64,000 bases of DNA from Simmondsia chinensis (GCA_018398585.1 JAGTTD010000011.1:6509001-6573000), one strand, 5' to 3'; positions 21,126 through 32,137 are shown, counted from the stretch's first letter. The notes: generated by a model from the letters alone, not told the origin. Program-made: numbers and translations.

Positions 21126-22700
21126 TTGCACCAAGGCTTGAAGATCAATTTGGTCATCCACTTAAATCGAAAGAAATGCTATTCAAGCGAGAAATTGAGA
21201 ATAAAGGAAAAGCCAATCTTGGAATATCGTGGAAGACCGGCAGATTTTTTACTCCTCAAGACAAATGACGTGATTTTGAACAAGTTTTATGAGCTCGAGA
21301 ATAGAAAGGTGGAGCTGCCCAAGAAGGTGTTGTGGTCAATAGATAGATTTAGGGCTTATACTTGGATCAAAAGAGCAACCAAGAGAGCTAAGATGAGGGA
21401 AAATGTAACAGCAGTGCAAAGTGTTCAAGCTCAATTTGAAGATTGTATACAAGGAATTGGATCAGAGACTCCAATTTTAGTCGGAAGCAAGGAATCTCTC
21501 AAAAGTTTGAAGATCAAGTTGCTTTCAGACTTTAAAAATGGTGGTGTTAACAAGGAAAATAAAGCTAGAAGAAGATCAGTGAGATCTAGAATGAAGCAAT
21601 ACAAGAGGATGATTGAATTTGGAAGAAGGCATGAACAACAACCTAAGTTGAAGGTCTTGAATCGAGCTATTTGGATCAGTCCAGTACCAGCAGATGATTT
21701 TGAAGCTCAAGTCATTAGAGGGAGACCTTTTGATCCGGGGAAGGAAGAATTAAAGGTGTCTTGGGGAATAGTACGATCAATGCAGCATGGAATTGAGCTC
21801 GAAGTGGCGTAAAGTGCTGTTGGCAGTGTTGAATTCAGCGGGAACTTAGTAGCAGCTGCTGCAATTCACGACATTAGCCTCACGCCAAGTCTTGAGATTC
21901 AGAATTTGGTTGGCTTGCTTGCCTTCCGAGGGCTTAATTCAGCAGTTACAATACCACCAATGATCATCAAGGTTCTTGGCAGCAAACATTTGCAGTTGAA
22001 GAAGTTACTGCCCGACCTGGTGAATTTGTTAGCAATCAATTCTAATCTCAAAAGGCGTTTTATAGGCAAGGAATTAAGAGCTAAGATCAAGCAAATATTG
22101 TTCTACAAAGGGGAACCTCCTGATTTCCTATTATTCAAGTTGGATAGAGGAGTTCTTGGCAAGCTTCTCATGTTCAAGAAGATGAATTTGGGATGGCCAA
22201 GGAGGTTATTGTGGAAAATTGATAGAATTGGAAGTGGTTCAAAGGTCAAGAAGAGGATCAAAGTGGCAAGAAAGGGGTGGATTCAACTCAGCAAGAATGC
22301 AAATTCAACAAGAACTCAGGGAGTTTCCATTGCAATCCAAGCAATTCCTACCAAGCCACCTTTGGTTACTGGTTTAATACTTACTGCAGGGCCATTTCAG
22401 TTAGCAATAGAATCATTTAGGCCGGGACAATTGCAAATACCGAGCAACGTGCAAGATCAATGGCAAAGAATGGATGTTTATTCCTCCAATAACACTAGTA
22501 GCTGGCCCTCAACCAGCTGTGAAAATAATGTAGCAAACAAATTGTTTGAGCAATTCCCTTCTTTGAGCAAAAAGGGTGGAGGAATTGAGGTCACAATTGG
22601 TTCCAACGTGATGACCAAAGAGAGAAAAGCTCAAGGGACGGCATCCAAGAGCAATCAAAGCAAATTCCTTGGGGATAAATGCGAATCTAAATTATTGTGA
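21126..22700 (+). pseudogene. Element N ORF, 3' part: duplicated unknown domain
   Basis: In the same frame as the RRM part, one long stretch is interrupted by a single TAA at 21810-21812, with sequence between the halves open. Two related blocks occur: copy 1 (about 21186-21390) has EKLRIKEKPILEYRGRPADF then LLLK, and copy 2 (about 22068-22260) has KELRAKIKQILFYKGEPPDF then LLFK. Each is followed by leucine-rich sequence, a KKVLWSIDR or RRLLWKIDR motif and a lysine/arginine-rich segment. I do not recognise this domain. A basic, possibly nucleic-acid-binding role is a guess. Stop TGA at 22698-22700. Confidence 0.7.
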
Positions 22701-23289
22701 TGTGTTTAAAACTAAAAATTGCAGCAGGGGACTCTTAGACAAGAGTGGGGAGTTTATGTTTGTTCGATTAGAAGCAAAGGACATCCTCCAAGAGCACAAG
22801 CAAATGTAAGGCCTCCTGAATGCCTTAGATTCTTGCCTTTACAGACAGTGAATTAGCTGAATAAAGTTGCCAATGTATTTTACAGTCAACGAGATCATCT
22901 TGTTCTGTGTTGCGGAGGGTATTCAGTGAACGCTCAAACCGGTAATAAGCAACCAAGTGTTTATGTGGAGAAGCTAAGTCAGGAGTATATTCAGATGTTA
23001 CAAGGGTGCAGTTCAGTTCAGCTTTAGATTCAAGACAAGCGCAAAGTTGATCCAACATCTCAATTGCATCAAGGACAAGAGCCTTATGAATTCCATCCTA
23101 CGGTTTGTTCATAAGGGAGCAAGTTTAGTAGTTTCGAAAGGAAGCTTATGAGGAGGTGCAAATTCAAGGAGATTGTAATACACTTAGCAGCAAAGGATGC
23201 TAGCAGCAAAGGGAGACTCAAGCAGGAATTAAAGACTTGGTGATTGTTCAAGCTTGTCTAATATTATTAAGCACAGGAAAGACAATTGA
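22701..23289 (+). other. Element N internal region, left of C2
   Basis: A/G-biased sequence with short broken frames and no recognised domain. It continues at 28412 beyond C2, across the TSD ATTGA. Confidence 0.6.
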
Positions 23290-23644
23290 TGTAGAAATTT
23301 GACAAACAAAACTAAACAGCAAAGAACACTTTTGAATGGGAGAAAATTGGATGATCACTATTGATAAGAAAACTAGCCTATTTATAATTACATCAAAGGA
23401 AAATGAAAAGATGCAAAAGAAAAAAAATCCTAGGCTAATTACATAAGACATTAAAAACAAAAATTGAAGAGGACAAGGATGGTGGCCTTTCCTTCCCTTT
23501 GGCCGATTACACTTAAGCAAGGAGAGGAGGAAATACTCCTAATTAACTACCCTAAATTTAATTCTAGACCCAATTAAATTATGTGTTTATATCAAAACAA
23601 ATACGAGTACAAAATACACATGTACATGTGGTATATTTTCAACA
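23290..23644 (-). repeat. 3' LTR of C2
   Basis: 355 bp. Differs from 28043-28411 by scattered substitutions and a few short indels, including a missing TAGGCTAATTACAC-type duplication. Confidence 0.95.
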
Positions 23645-23651
23645 CTCCTCC

Positions 23652-24208
23652 TCAAGTTAGAGCATGCAAGTTGATAATGCCCAACTTGTGAAGAAGGGAT
23701 GAGAACGAGGATAACCCGAGTGCCTTTGTGAATACATCCGCTACTTGACCTGAAGACAGAACAAAGGAAGTGGAAATTTCCTTTGCTAATAATTTCTCTC
23801 GAATGAAGTGGTAATCGATCTCTATGTGTTTCGTTCTCTTGTGAAACATAGGGTTGGAGGTGATATGGAGAGCTGCCTGATTATCACAAAACAAGATGGC
23901 AGGTTGATCAGTGCTAACTTGCAGATCACGAAGTATACGCCTCAACCACACTAACTCACTAGTAACTGTAGCCATGGCCCGATACTCTGCTTCAGCGGAA
24001 GAACGAGAAACGACGGATTGTTTCTTAGAAAGCCATGAAATAGGGGGGTCTCCCAAAAATATAACAAAATCCGTAGTGGAGCGTCTAGAAGTTGGGCAAC
24101 CTGCCTAGTTAGCATCACAATAAGCACGAAGAGACAAGTCACATGCACGGGGTAGAAAAATAGCCTGACCTGGTGCCCCCTTAACGTAGCGAAGGACACG
24201 ATAGGCAC
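23652..24208 (-). pseudogene. C2 RNase H
   Basis: The minus strand encodes the copia RNase H and C-terminus: [69 protein letters not shown], and DVFTKALG, ending at LHALT. The upstream part (24208-24050) is in another frame. The preserved E, D and H positions suggest recent activity. Confidence 0.92.
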
Positions 24209-24357
24209 CTTCTAAGTGTGGTACCCGCGGATCATGCATAAATTGACTAAGAATTTTAACGGCATAACAGATGTCGGGTCGAGTGATAGTAAGGTAGAGA
24301 AGTCTTCCTACTATTCGTCGATACTGTCCCAGATCTTCTACACGGTCCCCTTCCCCA

Positions 24358-25373
24358 TTAGCTATGATGGTTTTGGACTATAGGGGTGGAAGTAGGCTTA
24401 GCTCCTAAAAGACCGGTTTCACTTAAAATGTCAAGCGCATATTTTCTTTGATACAAAGCAATTCCATCCTTCGTGCGTGCAACCTCTACTCCAAGAAAAT
24501 ACTTAACTGGGCCTAAGTTCTTAATCCCAAACTGTTTATCAAGTGAGACCTTGAATTCCTCTATTTTACTTATGTTATTTCCAATTATGATGACATCATT
24601 AACATACACCAATATACTAGTAAAAATTGACTCACGAGTATATGTAAACAAAGAATAATACGACTTCGACTGCACGAAACCCATGGCAACAAATAAGGAC
24701 ACAAACTTTTGGTTCCAGTTACGAGACGCCTGTTTAAGTCCATAAAGAGACTTACGTAAACGACAAATCTAACCCTTATGTTGCTTCTCAAACCCTTGAG
24801 GGAGTCTCATATAAACCTCTTCATCTAAGTCACCATGCAAGAAGGTGTTATTGACAGCCAATTGATGTATAATCCAATCCCTAGCAGCTGCAACTGCAAG
24901 AACACATCTAACTGTGACAAGTTTAGCGACGGGCAAAAGTGTCATGATAATCGATACCTTCGATCTGAGTGTATCCCTTGGCAACCAAACGTGCCTTGTA
25001 ACGCTCAATGGTACCATCCGACTTGTATTTTATTTTGTAGACCCACTTGGAGTCTATGGCTCGTTTCCAGGGGGTAATTCTTCCAATGTCCACGTCCTAT
25101 TGCTGAAATTTCTTTCTCCATAGCATCTCTCCAATGTTTATGACCTATAGCCTGAGAAAAATGTTGCGGCTCATTACCTGAAGTGATGGCTTTAAGCAAG
25201 GATGAGTGTGAGTTAGAAAATCGCGTATTAGACACAAAATTTGACAAGGGGTAAACCATACTTGAGTCAGCTGAAAGAGCGGTAGCACGAGAGTGGGCTA
25301 TAGAAGCAGGAACATCCACAATAAAATCTTGATACTTAGCTGGCATTGAGCGTACCTGACTCCGTCTACCCAA
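24358..25373 (-). pseudogene. C2 reverse transcriptase
   Basis: Blocks in order: HWRDAMEKEISAI, then shifted frames covering [34 protein letters not shown], and ILVYVNDVIIIGNN at about 24620-24580. The catalytic YVDD is YVND, an Asp-to-Asn change expected to kill polymerase activity. KQFGIKNLGPVKYFLGVEVA and LGAKPTSTPI follow. At least two frame changes split the domain. Confidence 0.92.
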
Positions 25374-25388
25374 ACCTCCTGGGGTCTG

Positions 25389-26333
25389 TCAGACCCCTGT
25401 TCTGGTGCTGCAGCACCCGATTCCCGGTGGTGGTTCGGCCACCACCGGTCCCTCCTGTACACGTGTCCTCCCATGATCTTTGTCATCCACATATCGTATT
25501 AGATCAATTTCGTTATCATCATTTCTTTTCCCTTGCTTTTCAAGATAAGGAAACTTATTCTCATAAAAAATAACATCACGCGAAACAACCATTTTCTTGT
25601 TGTCTAAATCAAAAATTTTGTACCCTTTCTTCCCATGTGGATACCCAATGAAAATACACTTATTTGCACGATAACCGAATTTATCCTTGCTACGATCTTT
25701 ATGATGAACATAGCATAAAGAGCCAAAAACAAGTAAATGACCGAAAGAAGGAGCTTTTCCGAGTAATACCTCATAAGGACTCCGATTCCCTAGACGTTGT
25801 GTAGGCATGAGATTGATCAAATAGGTTGCTGTTAGGACACACTCTCCCCAAAATTGAATAGGAAGACCCACTTCAAAATGAAGTGCACGAGCCACCTCAA
25901 GGAGGTGCCTATGCTTCCTTTCGACAACCCCATTCTGTTGAGGAGTATCATTGCATGAATTTTGTACTTGAATTCCTTTTCCTACATAAAAATCGAGCAA
26001 CAGACCAAAAAGAAATTCCGCACCGTTATCACTCCTTACTTGCTTTGCACACTTGTTGTACTGTGTTTGTACAACTTGGCAAAAATCCATTAGTATCCTG
26101 TGAGATTGCGAATTATCTCTCATCAAATAAACCCATGTACACCTGCTATAATCATCAACTATGGGGAGACAAAAAGGAGCACCAGTCATAGACACGGTAC
26201 GATAAGGACCCCAAATGTCACAACGAATTAACTCAAAACATCGTGTAGTCTTGCTAACAGAAACGGAAAAAGGGTAAACGAGTTTGTTTTGCCCGATGGC
26301 AAGAATCACAAACAGCATCAATAGAAGTACCAA
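25389..26333 (-). CDS. C2 integrase (314-codon open stretch)
   Basis: The catalytic core is complete: CFELIRCDIWGPYRTVSMTG (Asp), KQVRSDNGAEF (Asp), CNDTPQQNGVVERKHRHLLE (Glu), with QFWGECVLTATYLINLMPT and the C-terminal GYPHGKKGYKIFDLDNKKMV then VSRDVIFYE. This DDE enzyme inserts copia cDNA into DNA. The zinc-binding N-terminus lies just upstream (26333-26450) in partly broken frame. It is the longest intact pol domain in the window. Confidence 0.93.
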   Translation of the reverse strand: MVLLLMLFVILAIGQNKLVYPFSVSVSKTTRCFELIRCDIWGPYRTVSMTGAPFCLPIVDDYSRCTWVYLMRDNSQSHRILMDFCQVVQTQYNKCAKQVRSDNGAEFLFGLLLDFYVGKGIQVQNSCNDTPQQNGVVERKHRHLLEVARALHFEVGLPIQFWGECVLTATYLINLMPTQRLGNRSPYEVLLGKAPSFGHLLVFGSLCYVHHKDRSKDKFGYRANKCIFIGYPHGKKGYKIFDLDNKKMVVSRDVIFYENKFPYLEKQGKRNDDNEIDLIRYVDDKDHGRTRVQEGPVVAEPPPGIGCCSTRTGV

Positions 26334-26493
26334 AATCCAAATTCAAGAAATTCGACAATTTATTAAATGGGACATGCCCCATTCTACGGTGCCATATCAA
26401 GAACTTCTCTTCAGATCCCCTCACGTGCATAACCTTGGGAGCAACCGGTCCCTCTAAAATGTATAGCCCATCTCGCTATCTACCCCACTCTAA

Positions 26494-27900
26494 TTAGCTT
26501 CCTCGATAGTAGGTCCTGTATGACACAAAAATTTGAATAAAATTCAATGCACAATTCCTATCTCTAGTCAACTTGCTAACTGAAAGAAGATTGCATTGGA
26601 ATCCGGGAATACACAAAACATTCTCAAGCATGAGACTGCTAAAAATAGTGGCACGCCCCACATGGCAGACTGACAATAAATTTCCATTCGGAAGTCTGAC
26701 TGGCTTGATTTTAGTGTTAACTTAGACATTATCTAACACAAAATCTAAACAAACCATGTGGTCGGAAGCACCCGCATCAATAATCCAAACGGTATTAAAC
26801 AAAACCTAACCTGACATGTTAACACAAGGTGAACTTCCCTCGGCACTAAGTAAAGACAATAGCTGCTGATATTGAGATGCCGACAACCCCACAACGGGAC
26901 TTTCGTTCTGCAGGAAAGGCGCACCACTAGTCGCTGCCTGACGGGCGGTTGGCTGCGCACCACAGCGGTTGCTGCTGCCCGGTTTTGTGCACGATTCTTC
27001 CAACCCGCCAGGTATCCTATGAGCTTGAAACAACGTTCTTTAGTGTGCCCCTGTCTTTGGCAATGAGAACAAGAAAACCGATTATTGCACCTAGGGGGTT
27101 GCCCGTTAGAATTGGGCAAATCCCCCCCGGTTGTACCAAGATTCCCTTTGACTACAAGAGCCGTAGCTTCAGGGACAACAATACTGCCTGAAGCAACACT
27201 CTGTTGCTTCTCCTCCTGACATAAGGTTGCATATGCATTGGACACATTTGGAAGTGGTTTGGTGTTCATGAGTTGGGATCTAACGGTAGAAAAGGAGGGA
27301 TCCAATCCCATTAACAAGTCGAGCAACCTCTCCATGTCCCTTATGGGGGGATTGTCCCGAGCCACAAGTACATGGGGGGATTGCTACAAGGGTGTAAAGC
27401 TCGTCCCATAAAGACCTTAGTTTGGTGAAATAGCCAAACATTGGAATATTATCTTGTTTTAAGTGTGAAATCTCACGCTTAATTTCATAAACCCATGGTA
27501 CATTTCCTTGGGAAAATCGATCATTCAAGTCAAGCCAAACATCATGCGCTGTTTCAAAATATGCAATACTTGCATTGATTTCTTTAGAAATGGAATTGGA
27601 AAGCCAAGAAGACACCATCGAATCACAGGCACTCCAATTTTCAAAATCCTAAGAATCTTCCTCCGGTTTCTTGATACTGCCATCAAGAAAACCAATTTTT
27701 CGTTTGGCCTTAAAAACTTTAAAAACATAGCGCCTCCAAGCCGGGAAATTGGGGCCAGTTAAAACATCTTGCACAAATACAAGCCCCGGGTGATCCGAGG
27801 GGTGAAGATAATAAGGTCAGTTCACATCGGGAACTCCCCCTGAAACTTGAACCGGCGTAACAGTTTGGCCAGTGCTTTCACTAAAATTGTTGTTATTCAT
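26494..27900 (-). pseudogene. C2 gag and protease start
   Basis: The minus-strand ATG at 27900 opens MNNNNFSESTGQTV, then a TGA. The gag core WLSNSISKEINASIAYFETA then HDVWLDLNDRFSQGN lies at about 27610-27500, followed by MERLLDLLMGLDPSFSTVRS and a perfect zinc knuckle CSHCQRQGHTKERC at about 27075-27030. Remnants of the protease junction (LENVLCIPGFQCNLLSVSKL) are at about 26635-26570. Only a few stops and frame changes interrupt it. Confidence 0.9.
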
Positions 27901-28030
27901 TTTAAATTGCGTAAAATAACACAAATAAAACAACTAATATGAAAATTTTGCCTTATAGTGGGGCACAGCAAGAACACAGTCGGCAATTCGGGTGAAGCAA
28001 AGACACGAGCAGCAATTCGGATCCGAACCT

Positions 28031-28042
28031 GCTCTGATACTA
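28031..28042 (-). other. Primer-binding site of C2
   Basis: The minus strand reads TAGTATCAGAGC immediately inside the 5' LTR (28043-28411); one base from the canonical TGGTATCAGAGC. Confidence 0.9.
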
Positions 28043-28411
28043 TGTAGAAATTTGACAAACAAAACTAAACAACAAAGAACACTTTTGAATGGGAGAAAAT
28101 TGGATGATCTCTATTGATAAGAAAACTAGCCTATTTATAATTACATCAAAGGAAAATGAAAAGATGCAAAAGAAAGAATCCTGGGCTAATTACACTAGGC
28201 TAATTACATAAGACATTAAAAACACAAATATAAGAGGACAATGATGGTGGCCTTTCCTTCCCTTTGGCCAGTTACACTTGAGCAAGGAGAGGAGGAAATG
28301 CTCCTAATTAACTACCCTAAATTTAATTCTAGACCCAATTAAATTCTATGTATTTATATCAAAACAAATACGAGTACAAAATACACATGTACATGTGGTA
28401 TATTTTCAACA
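28043..28411 (-). repeat. 5' LTR of C2
   Basis: 369 bp partner of 23290-23644, followed by the ATTGA TSD. Confidence 0.95.
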
Positions 28412-28931
28412 ATTGAAGAGGAAGACTACACTTGGTATGCATTTGAAGCAAGCATAATAAGTCTAAGATGGATGCAGAAGCTGGAATTTGTGTTCTTGAT
28501 TGAGTATGATGATGAAAGAGGCGAAGTTGCTGTTGAGAAAAGAACTCAAAGACTACAACAAGGTTTTATCTGTTTGATTGACAAGGTCGCAGCAGGTTAT
28601 ATAAAGTTGAAAAGGAATATGAAGAGTAGAATTCATGTCATGATCATGGGATTTCACGTTGGCATCAAACAAGCTAGAGAGTTCTTTTCAAAACCTTGCA
28701 AATGGGAGGATATAAGCAAGTTGTTTATTCATCTTGTTGCAGTAATGACATTGAACAGGTTCCTAAGAGCTTGAGTGGAATCCACATGTTAAGGCAAGTG
28801 GGAAGCTTCCATTGTTCACGGCTCAGATTCAACTGCAAAACTCAGACATTGGCCTTGACAAGCGCCCTTCAAAAACTCTTACATAAGATTCTTGAGGACA
28901 AGAATCTCAAAAGGGGGGGAGGGGGTGTAAT
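28412..28931 (+). other. Element N 3' internal region and polypurine tract
   Basis: Contains a short open stretch with VAVEKRTQRLQQGFICLIDK and CKWEDISKLFIHLVAV. The motif KWEDI also occurs in element N2 (KWEDICNI, 63.2-62.9 kb, minus). Just before the LTR are a hairpin, AGATTCTTG-AGGA-CAAGAATCT (28886-28907), and a purine tract with two G runs. One frame through the hairpin reads ILEDKNLKRGG, like the C-terminal tail of chromovirus pol, so this may be a relic of an autonomous ancestor. Confidence 0.7.
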
Positions 28932-29357
28932 TGTCATGACTCTTAATAGATGGGGCATATGAAATGGAGAATGAGTAAGTTAAGATAGAATGAGTAAGTA
29001 TAAGTCCTCTCAAGTATTCGTCTAAAGTCCTTATTGTTAGTACAAGAGTCTTAGGTATAAGTCAGGTTGGTCAATACCGTTATGTTAGTTGGTCAAGGTT
29101 GGCGGCTACACTTAAGAGGCGGTTAGAGTGGGTTAAGTCACTTGTCCAAATGCATTGTATTAGGCCTAATGTCGGTTAGAGTTTAGCTAGTATAAATAGG
29201 ATGTTTGAGCTTGTATATGATAATTGATGAATGAAATTGATACTTTTTCTCTTCTCATATAAAATTCTCTCTCTATTTTTTCATCTCCTTCACTTCTTTC
29301 TCATCCCACACTATCAAAACATAAGTTATGATTCGAGATTCATCTCGAATCATAATA
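28932..29357 (+). repeat. 3' LTR of element N
   Basis: 426 bp, TGTCATGACTCTTAATAG at the start and CGAATCATAATA at the end; partner of 19179-19603. Confidence 0.92.
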
Positions 29358-29960
29358 GACTCGTCCCAACATTTTCTTCTCTGTTCACAAATTGGGTCAA
29401 TTCTTATCTTTTCCTCGTACACCTCATCTACAAGCAGTTTTTTTTTTTTGTATTCCTTAATACCTCAAAAACTCGCTTGGGCAAGGATTGTTTTATCCGT
29501 CTTTCTTTGAACTCCATCTCAAGGAATTTATCGATGCAGATTGGGCTGGATGCCTCAATGGCTGTCGTTTTGTCACCGGTTTTGCCGTGTTTCTTGGTTC
29601 TTCCCTTGTGTCTTGAAAGTCCAAGAAACAACCTATTGTTTCCCGTTCGCTGGCTGAAGTTGAGTATCGTGGTTTACCTATTACTATGCGCGCTTTTGTA
29701 TGGCTAGATGGTCTTTTGCGTTAGTTCCTAGTTATTCCATGAGCACCTTTGCTTCTTTTCTGTGATAATCAAACTAGCCACTGACATTGCCGAAAATCTG
29801 ATCCTTCTTGAATGTACGAAGCATACGACAAGATCAAGGACGGTTTGCCAAGGTCCTATATGTGCCTGCACAACAACTTGTTGATTTACTCACTAAAGCT
29901 TTTCCTGCTTCTACCTTCTCTCCTATCCTTTGCAAGTTGTGTATAATAGACATTTATAAT
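29358..29960 (+). pseudogene. C1 RNase H
   Basis: Continues C1 pol after element N: DADWAGCLNGCR, FVTGFAVFLGSSLVSWKSKK, PIVSRSLAEVEYRG and LLFCDNQTS, in frames broken by stops. This is the copia RNase H that ends pol. Confidence 0.85.
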
Positions 29961-29969
29961 CTAGCTTGA

Positions 29970-30212
29970 GATTAAAATTGTATTTTTTTTGTTTGTATTT
30001 TATTATTATTATTTGCCCTTCTGATTCGTTTAGGATGTTTGTTAGGTAATGATTTTTTCACCTTTTTTAAGTTTCAATTTTTACCTTTGCTCTTTTTAAT
30101 ATTTGCACCCATGTATTCATTGCTATTCATTCATTAGAGGAGCCCTTTAGTCTATTCCGAAAACTTCTCTCAAGCATTCCATGGAGAATGCATTTTCAGT
30201 GTAGTTTTGTTA
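29970..30212 (+). repeat. 3' LTR of C1
   Basis: Partner of about 14949-15177; ends GTGTAGTTTTGTTA. Confidence 0.78.
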
Positions 30213-30397
30213 ATAATAAATAACGGCCACACATTTTTAAAGCTGCTTTGATATTATGATTTTTGCCCTATAAATAACATTAGCCTATATAACAATATGC
30301 CTTTTTTAACACAACAAAGCCTGAGGGTAGAATTTATATTGCATTACGGTCACAAAATGCAAAAGAAGCCAGATAGGTAGGATACGCCCTCCACCAG

Positions 30398-32137
30398 TCA
30401 TGACTGCACGACCATTCCTATAAAATAGAGCCACATAATAAGCCGCCTCATTACATGTCCTAGGAGCCCATACAAAAGAGAAAAATCAAAATACACAAAA
30501 ATCCTCTTAATGTCTTGAATGATAGCTTTAACTTGGTAGCGTACTGAATGCGAATCGCTAAGGCATGCAATAAGCTCTTGACAATTAGACTCAAAAATGA
30601 TAAATTTCCATGAAAAACACATCGCCATGAAGATAACCACTCTCATCGCAAGTGCTTCTTCCATAAAAGGGGAGGTGGCCGGCATATCACAACACCAACC
30701 ACCAAACGAAGTACTGAAATGATCCTGAGCCTCAATAGCCACTGCAGGTCCTCGATTGTCATCCTTCCAAGCAACGTGCATATTGTGTTGATGAAACCGC
30801 ATTTTTGGGGTTCTTGGGAAAGACATGATGGTCTGGGATCGCTTTGTCCTGTGTGGGTGGACAAGTCCCCAAACACCAAAGCCTAGTTGAGTGTAGCATG
30901 GACTACGGAGCAAGGGTCCCGAGCAATCTTGTTGGGTACAAACTCATTACAAGCCTTCCATATCTTCCAGCATTCCTGCTAAGAAAGTCACAATCAAGAT
31001 TCATGTCAATAGAAATGGAGGCCCACCACCATTGGAAGCTCTTGAAGCCTTCCTCAGGAGGCTCGAATCCAATTGTGAAACCAAACCAAGTTGCTCTTGA
31101 TTATGGGAGAAAGAAAATAACGTGTTCAATTGTTTCACACACGATGCCATTGAGGGAAATCTTGTTTAAAAAAGATTTTCCTTTTAATAAAGTTGTCAAA
31201 AGTGGCAAGTGGATTAACATAAGGTCTCAAAATGAGTGCTTCGAGCACAAAATGGTTTGGAGGTTCCAAATTCTTTTGATTGCTGTAGTGGAATCTGTAT
31301 AAGAAGATGAAGGGGGAAGATGGTTAGTCCCCTTCCTTCTTCGCTCTTCCCATGCCCAGTACCCAAATTTAACAGAATACACCCCATTCCTAGGAGAGGT
31401 CCACACTAGCTCATCCTGTGGTTTCCCAACGGAATGTCCTTTGTGCTGCATCATATCGATGGAGAACCAATGCCTTAGGAGAAGTGCATTCTATTATCTG
31501 AAATAATAATTAATTGATTGATCCACTATGCTCATCTGAGGTGCCTCCCCGAACATGGGAAGGCATGAAGATGGAGGCATACCGTGAATCCAACAATCAT
31601 GCCAAATACTAGTGTTTTTCCCGCTGTGAGTATTCCATGTGCTCCCTTTCCTAAGATGATCCCTCCCTTCATAAGACTCCTCCAAGTCCATGATGGTTTA
31701 TATATCCAAGACTAGTAGTTAGGACAGACTAATTGGGGAAGTAAACGCCTTTAAAGATGTGTGTCTGCCATGAGTCCGGAGATTGAAAGAGTCTTCATGC
31801 TTGCTTAAGAAGAAGAGAGATGTTTGCCCCTTAAATGTACCTAAAACTGAGCACCCTCGTGCCTTGGGTTTTAGCAATTGTTTTCCACCTTATCCAATGG
31901 ATCCCTTTGTCCTCTCTTGAGGCCCCTCCACCAAAAGTGTGCAGGCAAACCATTAATCATCCACACAAAGACCACCAGAAGTTTAAAACATTGCATAACA
32001 TTAGACAAAATAGAGCTGAGGGCTGATTTGATGAGTGTTTCCCAACCCGCACGTGAAAGGAGCTTAGATTTCCTGTTAAGATTGGAGATTGATGGTATTC
32101 CAAAACCGCAATTAATGACTGGAGGTTTATTGCCCAA
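30398..32137 (-). pseudogene. L1-type LINE ORF2, 3' half (degraded)
   Basis: The minus strand starts in the RT C-terminal region (GWETLIKSALSSILSNVMQC, FKL, HFWWRGLKRGQRDPL). It continues through SIWHDCWIHGMP and a zf-RVT-type region (DELVWTSPRNGVYSVKFGYW), and ends with an RNase H-like domain (EEALAMRVVIFMAMCFSWKF, IIFESNCQELIACLSD). Plant L1-clade LINEs of this type carry a terminal RNase H. The 5' part with endonuclease and the RT catalytic core is missing, and many stops and frame changes occur. No TSD or poly(A) end was found. Confidence 0.82.

Larger units (their letters stand above)
23290..28411 (-). mobile_element. Element C2: nearly intact Ty1-copia element nested in N
   Basis: LTRs at 23290-23644 and 28043-28411 (both TGTAGAAATTTGACAAAC...TTTTCAACA) are visibly very similar. 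There is a perfect TSD, ATTGA, at 23285-23289 and 28412-28416. The primer site reads TAGTATCAGAGC on the minus strand (28031-28042), and the purine tract CTTGAGGAGGAGTG adjoins the left LTR. Order on the minus strand: gag with zinc knuckle, protease, integrase, RT, RNase H. Frames are mostly open, and the main visible defects are a few stops and YVND in RT. It is the youngest of the three nested elements. Confidence 0.96.
19179..29357 (+). mobile_element. Element N: non-autonomous LTR retroelement encoding an RRM-like protein
   Basis: LTRs at 19179-19603 and 28932-29357, a tRNA-Met primer site at 19606-19617, and a polypurine tract of mainly A and G at about 28909-28931 define the element. 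The flanks AACTC (19174-19178) and GACTC (29358-29362) are a one-mismatch TSD. Removing copia C2 (23290-28411) leaves about 5.1 kb. No gag, protease, RT, RNase H or integrase motif is visible. Instead a decayed frame covers 20180-22700. LTR ends resemble element G: the start is T(G/A)TCATGA and the end is a palindromic GATTCAAGATTCATCTTGAA plus TCATAACA. Confidence 0.9.
14949..30212 (+). mobile_element. Element C1: Ty1-copia element split by element N
   Basis: Diverged LTRs (about 14949-15177 and 29970-30212) share TTCATGGAGAAT...TTTTCAG.TTAGTTTTGTTA. The primer site TGGTATCAAAGC is at 15178-15189. The order gag, protease, integrase, RT (to 19178), then RNase H (29358-29960) is the Ty1-copia order, with element N inserted between RT and RNase H. 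Every domain carries stops or frameshifts. LTR outer boundaries are approximate, and I could not identify a clear TSD. Confidence 0.88.
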
